Origin: an uncultured Elusimicrobia bacterium
GTDB lineage: Bacteria; Elusimicrobiota; Elusimicrobia; UBA1565; UBA9628
Assembly (NCBI GenBank): GCA_903881545.1
Contig: CAIRTQ010000011.1
Coordinates: 1-35,719, forward strand
Length of the DNA stretch: 35,719 nt
Direction: 5' to 3'
Shown: positions 8,705 to 17,102 of the stretch, one piece after another
Layout: each line of letters begins with the position of its first letter
Position numbering within the stretch: the first letter of the stretch is position 1
Notes under the pieces: generated by a model
What the model was told of the DNA's origin: nothing
Databases searched by the model: none
Seen by the model: the letters and a program-made list of their open reading frames with translations, nothing else
Program-made: the position numbers and the translations under genes

Positions 8705-10117
8705 ATGGAGAACGCTTTCACCCGCCGCCTTTATGACGCGAGCCCCGTCTTCCTACAGCATCTCTTCACGAGCGCCTACGGATGGAAGAAGCGGGCCGAC
8801 CGCTATGGGACGCATTACCGTCGGTACCGCGCCTTCTTCCAGGAGTCGTTCCGTTGGCCGCGGGAGAGGCTGCAACGCCATCAGGACGCAAAGGTAGCGG
8901 AGACCGTCGAGCTCGCCTATCGCCAGATCCCGTTCTGGCGCCAGCGGCTGGACCGGTTGGGACTCCGGCCCTCCGACATCGCGAGCGTGGCCGACCTGCC
9001 CAAGCTCCCCCTGCTGGAGAAGTCCGAAGTCCGCCAGGCGGGGACAGCCATGCTCGCTGCGGGATTCCCGCGCCGCATGCTGCATCGCGCCACCACCAGC
9101 GGCAGCACCGGATTCCCCTTGACCAACTACTGGTCCACGGAGGCCCTACAGAGAGACTTCGGCTTCGATTGGGCGCGCCGCCGCCCTGGCGTGACGCGGA
9201 GGGACCGCTACGGGACTTTCACCGGCCTGCAGATTGTCCGGGCGGACAGCCTCCGGGCGCCGTTCTGGCGTTTCAATTGGCCCGGCCATCAGGTCTGCTT
9301 CAGCATTTTCCACATGACTCCTCGTACCTTGCCCGCCTACGCCGACCAGATCATCAACAGCGGCCTGTCGTATCTGGAAGGGTACCCATCGAGTCTGGCG
9401 GTCCTGGCCCGGTTCCTGCTCCAGCACGGCATCGCGCCCCCGCCGCTGAAGGCGGTCTTCGTCACGGCCGAGCAGCTGTTGCCCGAGCAACGCGCCAGCA
9501 TCGAGCGCGGGCTGGGCGCCCGGGTCTGGGACCAATACGGCCTCAACGAGAAGGCCGCATCGATCACGGAATACGCCTGCGGACATCTGCATTACGATAT
9601 GGACTATGGCGTCATCGAATTCATCCCAGCCGGCCGAGACGAAGAGGGAGAGCCGCTTCATGAGATGGTGTGCACCAGTTTCGACAACAGGGCTTTCCCG
9701 CTGATCCGCTACCGGGTCGGCGACCTGGCCGTACTGGCGGACCCGGCGGTCGGCTGCGACCTCTGCGCCGGCCCGATCGTGCGCCGCATCTACGGCAGGA
9801 CGGCTCAAGTCCTTCTGAGCCGTGATGGCCGGCGGATCACCAACATGAGCGTCATCGCGAAACGCTGCGCTCATGTGGAGGCGATGCAATGCATACAGAC
9901 CGAGCCGGGCGCCGTTGATATTTGCGTGGTGCGCGGAGAGGGGTTCTTGCCGGAGGACGAAGAGCGGATCGTGCGGGAGTTCCAGAAGAAGATGGGTCAG
10001 ATAGATTTTCGCATCCGTTATGTCAGCGACGTCGAGCGCACGCCGTCCGGAAAATTCCTTTCGATCATTTCCCGGCTCGCCCCCGTAGCCTGCGACCCGG
10101 CGGACGGGGGGCTGTGA
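8705..10117 (+). CDS. CapK/PaaK-type AMP-forming acyl-CoA ligase-like protein
   Basis: A 470-residue member of the phenylacetate-CoA ligase/CapK branch of the adenylate-forming superfamily. These enzymes activate a carboxylate as acyl-AMP; in capsule clusters the substrate is often unknown. Visible marks are VADLPKLPLLEKSEVR near residue 96, the phosphate loop TTSGSTGFP at 130-138, YLEGYPSSLA, FVTAEQLL, VWDQYGLNE, IRYRVGDLAV and a late TPSGKF with the conserved lysine. NMSVIAKRC replaces the more usual hinge region. Placed after two deacetylase-like genes and an acyltransferase-like gene, it may supply or attach an acyl group for sugar modification. Its stop overlaps the next start (GTGA at 10114-10117). 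Confidence 0.85.
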   Translation: MENAFTRRLYDASPVFLQHLFTSAYGWKKRADRYGTHYRRYRAFFQESFRWPRERLQRHQDAKVAETVELAYRQIPFWRQRLDRLGLRPSDIASVADLPKLPLLEKSEVRQAGTAMLAAGFPRRMLHRATTSGSTGFPLTNYWSTEALQRDFGFDWARRRPGVTRRDRYGTFTGLQIVRADSLRAPFWRFNWPGHQVCFSIFHMTPRTLPAYADQIINSGLSYLEGYPSSLAVLARFLLQHGIAPPPLKAVFVTAEQLLPEQRASIERGLGARVWDQYGLNEKAASITEYACGHLHYDMDYGVIEFIPAGRDEEGEPLHEMVCTSFDNRAFPLIRYRVGDLAVLADPAVGCDLCAGPIVRRIYGRTAQVLLSRDGRRITNMSVIAKRCAHVEAMQCIQTEPGAVDICVVRGEGFLPEDEERIVREFQKKMGQIDFRIRYVSDVERTPSGKFLSIISRLAPVACDPADGGL

Positions 10118-11094
10118 CGCGCATGACCGGCGCTGACCGGGCCGGTCCCTGCCCCGGTCAGCGCGTGGAGTGGCCGGACCGGAAGCGCTTCGCTTTCTCG
10201 GTCTTCGACGACACGGACGGCGACGCCATCTGGAACACCCAGCCCGTGTACCGGTTGCTGACCGAGCTCGGCCTCCGGACCACCAAGTCCTGCTGGGTGC
10301 GCCAGCCTGCCCCCGGAGAGGCAGCCCTTTGCCCCGGGCATACCACCGAGGACCCTGAGTATCGCGACTATCTGCTGGGACTACAGGGACTCGGCTTCGA
10401 GATCGGTCTGCACAACGTCTCCAGCGCCTCGTCCACGAGGGAGCAGGTCCGGCGCGGGCTGGAGGATTTCGTGCGCCAGTTCGGGCATCCTCCGGCCGTC
10501 TTTGCCAATCACACCGGGACAAGGGATTCCCTCTACTGGGGGGGCGAGCGCTTGACCGGGCTGCGCCGCGTTCTCTATAAGGCCCTCACTCTTTTCCGCA
10601 ACCGCGGACATTTCGTCGGGCATGTCGAAGGCTCTGAGCATTTCTGGGGGGATCTCTGCCGGAATCAAGTGCGCTATGTCCGCAATTTCACCTTCAGGGA
10701 ATTGGACACGCTGGCGGTCTGCCCCTGGATGCCGTACCATGACCCCTCCCGCCCCTATGTCCCGGCTTGGTTCGCCTCCTGCGACGGCCACGATGTCGAA
10801 AGGTTCGTTGCGGCCCTGAGCGAATCGAACCAGGACGCGCTGGAGGCGGGCGGCGGGTGCTGCATCATGTATACGCACTTCGCCAGTGGATTCTTCGCGG
10901 ATGGCCGGCTCCACGCCGAGTTCGAACGGCTCATGCGCCGGCTCTCGCGCAAGTCAGGTTGGTTCGTGCCTGTAGGGCGCCTCCTGGACCATCTCGCCAT
11001 CCGGCGAGGTGTCGCCGAGATACCAAGCACGGAGCGAGCCCGCCTGGAGTGGAAGTGGCTGGGGCAGAAGCTCCTCATGGGCGGTACGACCTAG
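10114..11094 (+). CDS. NodB-like polysaccharide deacetylase-related protein
   Basis: A 326-residue protein if started at the GTG at 10114, which overlaps the CapK-like stop. An ATG three codons later is the alternative. The strand FAFSVFDDTDGD at about residues 27-38 looks like the NodB motif-1 FDD metal and base site. FEIGLHN around His100 resembles motif 2, but the second His of the usual HxxxH is not evident. VFANHTG follows at about 130-135. It is therefore probably a divergent NodB-fold protein, and activity is uncertain. It is the last gene of the plus-strand run and converges on the minus-strand trio. The 58-base gap holds only a weak GAGCC/GGCTC hairpin at 11105-11117. Confidence 0.65.
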   Translation: MTRMTGADRAGPCPGQRVEWPDRKRFAFSVFDDTDGDAIWNTQPVYRLLTELGLRTTKSCWVRQPAPGEAALCPGHTTEDPEYRDYLLGLQGLGFEIGLHNVSSASSTREQVRRGLEDFVRQFGHPPAVFANHTGTRDSLYWGGERLTGLRRVLYKALTLFRNRGHFVGHVEGSEHFWGDLCRNQVRYVRNFTFRELDTLAVCPWMPYHDPSRPYVPAWFASCDGHDVERFVAALSESNQDALEAGGGCCIMYTHFASGFFADGRLHAEFERLMRRLSRKSGWFVPVGRLLDHLAIRRGVAEIPSTERARLEWKWLGQKLLMGGTT

Positions 11095-11152
11095 GCGGGC
11101 GGGGGAGCCTGCGGCTCTCCTTGGGCCTTCCAGGGGCTTGTCCACAGCGGCC

Positions 11153-12289
11153 CTACCGGCGGCTGCGCTCCACTATCGACGCGACGCGATCCACATCGGC
11201 GTCCGTCATCGCCGTGCCGGAAGGCAGGCACAGCCCCTGCTCGAACAGGAGCGCGGAGACGCCGCCGAGTCGGGCCCGGCAACCCGCGAACACCGGCTGG
11301 AGGTGCATGGGCTTCCAAAGCGGCCGGCTCTCGATGTTCTGCGCCTCAAGAGCTTGGCGCAAGGATTCCCGGTCGGTTCCCGCCTGCTTCGGATCCACTA
11401 GGATGCAGCTGAGCCACCGGTTGCTGAAGGACCAGGACGGTTCGGGCATGAACGAAAAACCGGGCAACCCCTGTAGGCGCCGGCGATATTGCTCGAAGAT
11501 GGCCCGCTTGCGGTCCACGCGCTGGCGCAGCGCGCAGAGTTGCCCCACGCCGATCGCCGCGCAAACGTTGCTCAACCGGTAGTTGAAGCCGAGCTGGGAA
11601 TGCTGGTAGTGCGGCGCCGGATCCCGCGCCTGCGTGGCGAGGAACTTGGCCCGGCGCACGACCTCCTCTTCGTCGGAGAGGAGCATGCCGCCGCCGCTGG
11701 TCGTGATGATCTTGTTGCCGTTGAACGAGAGCACCGAGGCCCAGCCCATCCCGCCTGCGGCGCGGCCCTTGTAGGCCGCGCCGAGGGCCTCGGCAGCGTC
11801 CTCGATGACCGGCACGCCGTGCCGAGCGCACACAGCGAGGATAGGGTCCATGTCGGCGCATTGGCCATAAAGGTGCACGACGATCACCGCTTTGGGCAGT
11901 TTGCCGCGCGCGGCGCCCTGGCGCAGTTCCTCTTCAAGAAGATTCGGGTCCATGTTCCAGGAGCCCGCCTCTGAATCGATGAAGACTGGCTTGGCCCCTT
12001 GGTAGACGATCGGGGTGGCGCTGCCGTAGAAGGTGAATGTGGAGCAGAAGACCTCGTCGCCCGCATCCACGCCCAGGATGCGCAGGGCCAGGTGGATGGC
12101 GGCCGTGCCCGAGGATAGGGCGGCGGCATGGCCTCGCCCCACTTGCGCGGCCGCCTCCTGCTCAAAGCGGTCGACGAAAGGCCCGAGAGGCGCGATCCAG
12201 TTGCTGGCGAAGACCTCGCTGACGAATTCCGCCTCCTTGCCGCACATGTGCGGCGGCGATAGGTAGATGCGTGTCCTAGGATCGTTCAT
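11153..12289 (-). CDS. DegT/DnrJ/EryC1 sugar aminotransferase, PglE-like
   Basis: A 378-residue PLP-dependent aminotransferase of fold type I that adds an amino group to a 4-keto (or 3-keto) nucleotide sugar. The opening IYLSPPHMCGKE and NWIAPLGPFVDRFE closely follow PglE-type enzymes of bacillosamine synthesis. SSGTAAIHLAL binds the cofactor phosphate, Asp164 in VIEDAAEALG contacts the pyridine nitrogen, and Lys193 in FNGNKIITTSGGG forms the Schiff base. It probably uses the 4-keto sugar made by the dehydratase at 17103-18980. Its start overlaps the end of the phosphoglycosyl transferase gene by 14 bases, so the two are coupled. No PglD-type acetyltransferase was found nearby. Confidence 0.92.
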   Translation of the reverse strand: MNDPRTRIYLSPPHMCGKEAEFVSEVFASNWIAPLGPFVDRFEQEAAAQVGRGHAAALSSGTAAIHLALRILGVDAGDEVFCSTFTFYGSATPIVYQGAKPVFIDSEAGSWNMDPNLLEEELRQGAARGKLPKAVIVVHLYGQCADMDPILAVCARHGVPVIEDAAEALGAAYKGRAAGGMGWASVLSFNGNKIITTSGGGMLLSDEEEVVRRAKFLATQARDPAPHYQHSQLGFNYRLSNVCAAIGVGQLCALRQRVDRKRAIFEQYRRRLQGLPGFSFMPEPSWSFSNRWLSCILVDPKQAGTDRESLRQALEAQNIESRPLWKPMHLQPVFAGCRARLGGVSALLFEQGLCLPSGTAMTDADVDRVASIVERSRR

Positions 12290-12998
12290 TCAGAAGCTCC
12301 TTGCCTTCAGCTAGGCGCCGCTTCAACTCGCGGACCAACGGGTGCGCCGGGACGGGCCAAATACGGCCCAGCGGGGTCAGCATCCAGACCGTCTGGAGCA
12401 GGACCCGGAAATCGAACCAGAAAGAGGCGCGGTCAACGTGCTCCAAGGCGATCCGGACTTTGAGTGGGACCAGGACCTCCTCATAGAATCGGTCGGGATC
12501 CCGGGTCTGCGCCAGGATGGCCTCCTCATCCCGCAGATGCAGGCTGGCGAGGCTGGTGATGCCGGGCCGGATTTCGAATATGCGCCGCATCTCGGCCGTG
12601 TAGTTCGCCACGATCTCCGGGACTTCGGGGCGAGGCCCGACTAAGCTCATGTCGCCGCGCAGGACGTTGTAGAGCTGGGGCAGTTCGTCAAGCTTCGCGC
12701 GCCGCAGCAGGCGGCCCACGGGGGTGATGCGGCGGTCTCCCGATGCGGTGACCGTGGTTCCCAGTTGCGGGGCACCGTCGACCATGGTCCGGAATTTGCG
12801 TATCTGGAAAAGCCGCCCGCGCAGGCCGACACGCTGCTGGGCAAAGAAGGCCGACCCCCGTGACGAGAGCCGCACGGCGAGCGCCGTGGCCGCGAGCAGC
12901 GGCGAAAGCAACATCAGCCCGGCGCCGGCCAGCAGGAAGTCGAAGAAGCGCTGGAGCGAGAATCCTCTTGCGACATCCTGGCCCGCGCCAAAAGTCAT
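12276..12998 (-). CDS. Monotopic phosphoglycosyl transferase (PglC/WcaJ catalytic domain)
   Basis: A 240-residue bacterial sugar transferase that moves a phospho-sugar from a UDP-sugar to undecaprenyl phosphate, the first membrane step of repeat-unit assembly. The start at 12998 overlaps the previous stop (ATGA); the longer open frame above it is a shadow of the upstream gene. A hydrophobic re-entrant helix at about residues 17-45 (FFDFLLAGAGLMLLSPLL) precedes GSAFFAQQRVGL, FQIRKFRTM, LRRAKLDELPQLYNVLRGDMSLVGPRPE, the signature block of the family. The size is close to short PglC-like enzymes, without the four N-terminal helices of WcaJ/WbaP. With the aminotransferase and dehydratase it suggests that a di-amino or amino sugar is the first residue. 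Confidence 0.92.
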   Translation of the reverse strand: MTFGAGQDVARGFSLQRFFDFLLAGAGLMLLSPLLAATALAVRLSSRGSAFFAQQRVGLRGRLFQIRKFRTMVDGAPQLGTTVTASGDRRITPVGRLLRRAKLDELPQLYNVLRGDMSLVGPRPEVPEIVANYTAEMRRIFEIRPGITSLASLHLRDEEAILAQTRDPDRFYEEVLVPLKVRIALEHVDRASFWFDFRVLLQTVWMLTPLGRIWPVPAHPLVRELKRRLAEGKELLNERS

Positions 12999-13996
12999 GG
13001 TCTTGGCCGCTGCCCTCGTCCCAGGGCGCGGATCAAGCCCCAGCCCGAGCCCAAGCCGTAGGCCAGATGCAGGGTCAGGAAGGCGAAGACGACGGCGGGC
13101 CACAGGGCAAAGCCGTGGCGCCGGGCCAGCGCGCCGGAGACCACGACGGCCGGCAGTAGATAGGCGATCAGGATGGCTGTCAGCGGCAGGGGGGTCCAGG
13201 TCGACGCCAGGAAGCCGAGTCCCAAGGCGAGCACGAACAGGAACGGGATCAGGTGCCGCAGGGAGAACGTCCTCTCGGCGAAGCGCAGGGAGTTGGTCAC
13301 CCAGTAGCCGTTGTAGAACGCCTGGGCGGCGAACTGGCTGATGGTGCCGCGTGCCGTGTAGTAGCTGACCATGTCCGGGGCCAGAAGGATCCGGCCTCCG
13401 CTCCTGCGCAAGCGCAGGTTGAATTCGATGTCTTGGTTCCGGGTCAGGCCTTCGTTGAACGTCCCGATCCGGTCGAAGACCGCTTTCTTGTAGCAGGCAA
13501 AGGCTGCGGTGTCGACCTCCGTGGGCTGGTCGCAGCCCGTCCGGAAGGTCGCATTGCCGACGCCGAACCGATGCGAGAGGACCAAAGCGATAGCCCGGCC
13601 GAACGCAGTCGGCGCTCCGGCGTGAGTGACCATCCTCCCGCCCACGGCATCGATCGGATAGCAGCGCAGGTACCTGGCGGCTTTGGAGAGATAGTCTTTC
13701 GCATAGGTCGCGTGCGCGCTCACGATCGCGATCGCGTCTCCCCGGCTGGCCCGGATGCCGATGTTGAAGGCGTGCGGCGTCGTCTGGGCGGGATTGTCCA
13801 GCATCCTTACGTTGGCGTGCCGTTCGGAAAAGGAATTCGCCACATCCCTGGTCCCGTCCGTGCTCGCGCCGTCGACGATGATGATCTCGAGCGCAGCGCC
13901 GGGCTGATCCTGGGCCAACAGAGAATCCAGGCACTGCGCCAAACCGCCCCGCTCGTTGCGGGTGGCGATGATGACGCTCACGACGGGTTCTCCCAT
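12995..13996 (-). CDS. GT2 glycosyltransferase with C-terminal membrane helices (ExoA-like)
   Basis: A 333-residue protein. The GT2 catalytic part covers residues 1 to about 230: VVSVIIATRNERGGL, IIIVDGASTDGT, then AIVSAHATYAKDYL in place of a classic DXD, GNATFRTG, and NQDIEFNLRLRRSG, the acceptor/base region. The last 90 residues hold three or four hydrophobic helices (from HLIPFLFVLALGLGFL on) that anchor it in the inner membrane, like ExoA-type succinoglycan transferases. The ATG at 13996 lacks a clear Shine-Dalgarno site. A TATAAT-like box lies 38 bases upstream on this strand. It leads the minus-strand trio and is coupled to the phosphoglycosyl transferase by ATGA. Confidence 0.88.
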   Translation of the reverse strand: MGEPVVSVIIATRNERGGLAQCLDSLLAQDQPGAALEIIIVDGASTDGTRDVANSFSERHANVRMLDNPAQTTPHAFNIGIRASRGDAIAIVSAHATYAKDYLSKAARYLRCYPIDAVGGRMVTHAGAPTAFGRAIALVLSHRFGVGNATFRTGCDQPTEVDTAAFACYKKAVFDRIGTFNEGLTRNQDIEFNLRLRRSGGRILLAPDMVSYYTARGTISQFAAQAFYNGYWVTNSLRFAERTFSLRHLIPFLFVLALGLGFLASTWTPLPLTAILIAYLLPAVVVSGALARRHGFALWPAVVFAFLTLHLAYGLGSGWGLIRALGRGQRPRP

Positions 13997-14033
13997 GGCC
14001 TAGCGGTGCAGAGCGACGCGCGGACCGCAGCTT

Positions 14034-14039
14034 ATTATA
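14034..14039 (-). promoter_or_regulatory. Candidate -10 box for the minus-strand glycan trio
   Basis: On the minus strand these bases read TATAAT, 38 bases before the ATG at 13996. No good -35 element stands at the right distance. The surrounding 14000-14210 stretch is AT-richer than its neighbours, includes a run of eight T at 14087-14094, and separates two divergent transcription units. Confidence 0.4.
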
Positions 14040-14210
14040 ACAAAGGGTCTTCTCCAAAGCGAGCTGTGGGTGATTTTCGCTGTAGATTTTTTTTGGTCTT
14101 CGTCCCGCCGAAGCCTGGGGGAGAATTACGGCCCCGGTGATTCCTCCGATTGTTGTATCCTGTCCGCTGGGAAGCTTGGCTTGACAAGGGGCCGTGGCGT
14201 CCGAGGTACC

Positions 14211-15668
14211 ATGAAAGCGATGCGAGTCCGGCTGCAGGGTGTGATTTCGGTATGGGTGTGCTGGGTCCTGGCCGCCGCGGCTTTCCTCCCCGCACCGCTC
14301 GCGGCGCAGGCTCCGCGGGCATCCGCCGCCCCGAAGGACCTCGTCGCGCTCTTCAAGGCCTGGGATGACGCCAAAAACGACGGAAAAGGCCTCTCCGAGA
14401 AGTCAGATTCGGCCACCCTCGGGTGGGGGGAGGCCGACTATCTCAGCGACTACGCCGCCATGTGGGAGAGCACGGGCGATCCCTATTGGCTGGCCAAGAT
14501 CCGCGACCATTTCCGCCGCGTCATGGCCAGCGCTTCGGATCCCGATGGCGACGGGTTTCTGAGCTGGCAGACCACTCTCTATTCCGCGGCGGTGGCCTGG
14601 GCCGAGCGCCTGCACAACGTTTCGGATGTCCAGATTACGCCGCCCGCGCAGAAGGAGCTCGACGGCGGCGCGGCCGCCAGATGCTCCGGCCATAGTTACC
14701 TCATCGAGTTCCCGCGCGATGGGGCGGTCTTGCGCATCATCGATGCGCAGACGCACGGGATACTGGCGGAACAGGTTCCATACGAGAGCGGTATGCGTCT
14801 GCGTCAGATCGAACCCTTCACTTTCGTCCTGACGGGCGCGCCGCACCAGGGGGACCGGTTCTTGGTGTCGACAAAACGGCCGGAGCCGATCGAGTTCGCC
14901 GTGCACCAAGGCATGCTCGCTTACCCCGTGGCGCAGTTCATTGTCGCGGTCCTGGCCGACCCCGCGCTGCGTGTCCGCTTCGGCCAAGACGCCGAGGCGT
15001 TCTTGGCATTCATCAATAAGAATCTTTTTGAGAAGAACGAACAGGATTGGCTGGATATGGGAGCCTTGGGAGGGGCCTATCGCTTCCGGCCGCAGATCAC
15101 GGACCGTTACCCCAACCGCATCATGCCGCACAACCAATTCGGGGCGTTGGCCCGGGTTTGGCTCCTGCTCAAGGATATCCCCGGCGCCAATCCGCTCATG
15201 GCCCAGCGCGCCGAGGCGATGGCGCGCTACTTCCGCCGCCATCTCGAACTGGATGCCGCGCGGGACTGCTGGAAATGGCACTATTGGGATTGGAGGGAAT
15301 TCGGAAAGGCGGACTATTCCGGGTATGAAGACGCTGACCACAGCACGATCGACGTGAGCCTGGCCGTGGAAGCCGCGCGACATGGCGTGGTCTTCACGGA
15401 AGCGGACATGGTGCGCATGGCCCATACCTGGGTCCGGGTGATGTGGAATCAGAGCGAAACCGAACCCCGGATGGCGAGCGATGTCGCCGGCGGCGCGCCT
15501 TTCGCCCACTCGGCGCTCCTGCCCAATTGGGCCGAACTCTCGCAGTGGGACCGCAAGGTCTACGAACTCGCGCGTAAAGCCTTCCAAGAGAAGAATCCGG
15601 AGGAGCAGGCGCGTCGGGCTCCGCTCATGCTCCTATGCGCCCATCGCGCCGGAATCGTCTGGCGCTGA
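14211..15668 (+). CDS. Exported protein of unknown function, probable alpha/alpha-toroid fold
   Basis: A 485-residue protein from the ATG at 14211, chosen because it begins a clear signal peptide (MKAMRVRLQGV, a hydrophobic stretch, then a cut near LAAQA). GAGG lies about five bases upstream. The mature part alternates helix-rich segments with Trp/Asp-rich loops such as WDDAKNDGKG, YAAMWESTGDPYWLAKIRDHF, DPDGDGFLSWQT, KWHYWDWREFG and EDADHSTIDVSLAVEAAR. This layout resembles (alpha/alpha)-barrel glycan-active enzymes, such as uronate epimerase or lyase relatives. A middle part from about residue 155 to 235 looks beta-rich. No catalytic residue can be assigned. It sits directly before the UDP-sugar dehydrogenase gene, so a role on the uronate-containing polymer in the periplasm is plausible. 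Confidence 0.65.
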   Translation: MKAMRVRLQGVISVWVCWVLAAAAFLPAPLAAQAPRASAAPKDLVALFKAWDDAKNDGKGLSEKSDSATLGWGEADYLSDYAAMWESTGDPYWLAKIRDHFRRVMASASDPDGDGFLSWQTTLYSAAVAWAERLHNVSDVQITPPAQKELDGGAAARCSGHSYLIEFPRDGAVLRIIDAQTHGILAEQVPYESGMRLRQIEPFTFVLTGAPHQGDRFLVSTKRPEPIEFAVHQGMLAYPVAQFIVAVLADPALRVRFGQDAEAFLAFINKNLFEKNEQDWLDMGALGGAYRFRPQITDRYPNRIMPHNQFGALARVWLLLKDIPGANPLMAQRAEAMARYFRRHLELDAARDCWKWHYWDWREFGKADYSGYEDADHSTIDVSLAVEAARHGVVFTEADMVRMAHTWVRVMWNQSETEPRMASDVAGGAPFAHSALLPNWAELSQWDRKVYELARKAFQEKNPEEQARRAPLMLLCAHRAGIVWR

Positions 15669-15707
15669 GTCACGGTCTGTTTTTGGGGATTCATTGAATA
15701 AATTTAG

Positions 15708-15713
15708 TAGAAT
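15708..15713 (+). promoter_or_regulatory. Candidate promoter -10 for the UDP-sugar dehydrogenase gene
   Basis: TAGAAT (five of six consensus bases) lies in an AT-rich patch of about 35 bases between the previous stop (15668) and the ATG at 15777. The best -35 candidate, TTGGGG at 15683-15688, is 19 bases upstream and weak. The local base composition stands out against GC-rich flanks. Confidence 0.4.
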
Positions 15714-15776
15714 ATCGTCGCTGATGAGATGCCTTCGCGAGAGCTTGGACTCGGCGAGGCCGGGAGGGTTGGCGGC

Positions 15777-17048
<1,272 letters not shown>

Positions 17049-17070
17049 GCCTCGTCTGGAGCCCATCTGA

Positions 17071-17076
17071 TATAAT
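17071..17076 (+). promoter_or_regulatory. Candidate -10 box for the 4,6-dehydratase gene
   Basis: A perfect TATAAT lies 26 bases before the ATG at 17103, in the short gap after the dehydrogenase stop. It would give a leader of about 20 bases. No convincing -35 element is visible, so extra control or read-through from upstream is possible. Confidence 0.45.
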
Positions 17077-17102
17077 ATGGCATTGCGAGCCGGGCCAGCC
17101 TG

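Noticed and set aside
9146-10522. Long antisense open frame of 458 codons
   Set aside because: It is opposite the CapK-like and NodB-like genes, has no domain, and is explained by high GC at third codon positions.
11095-11152. Bidirectional terminator between the convergent transcription units
   Set aside because: Only a five-pair GAGCC/GGCTC stem without a T-run on either strand is visible.
13999-14057. Upstream extension of the phosphoglycosyl transferase frame to 14057
   Set aside because: The extra part overlaps the GT2 gene in another frame and is meaningless as protein; ATG 12998 with an ATGA overlap gives the normal family start.
14181-14186. Perfect TTGACA just before the gene at 14211
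   Set aside because: The matching -10 position (14204-14209) reads AGGTAC and would put the transcript start at the start codon itself, so it was not called a promoter.
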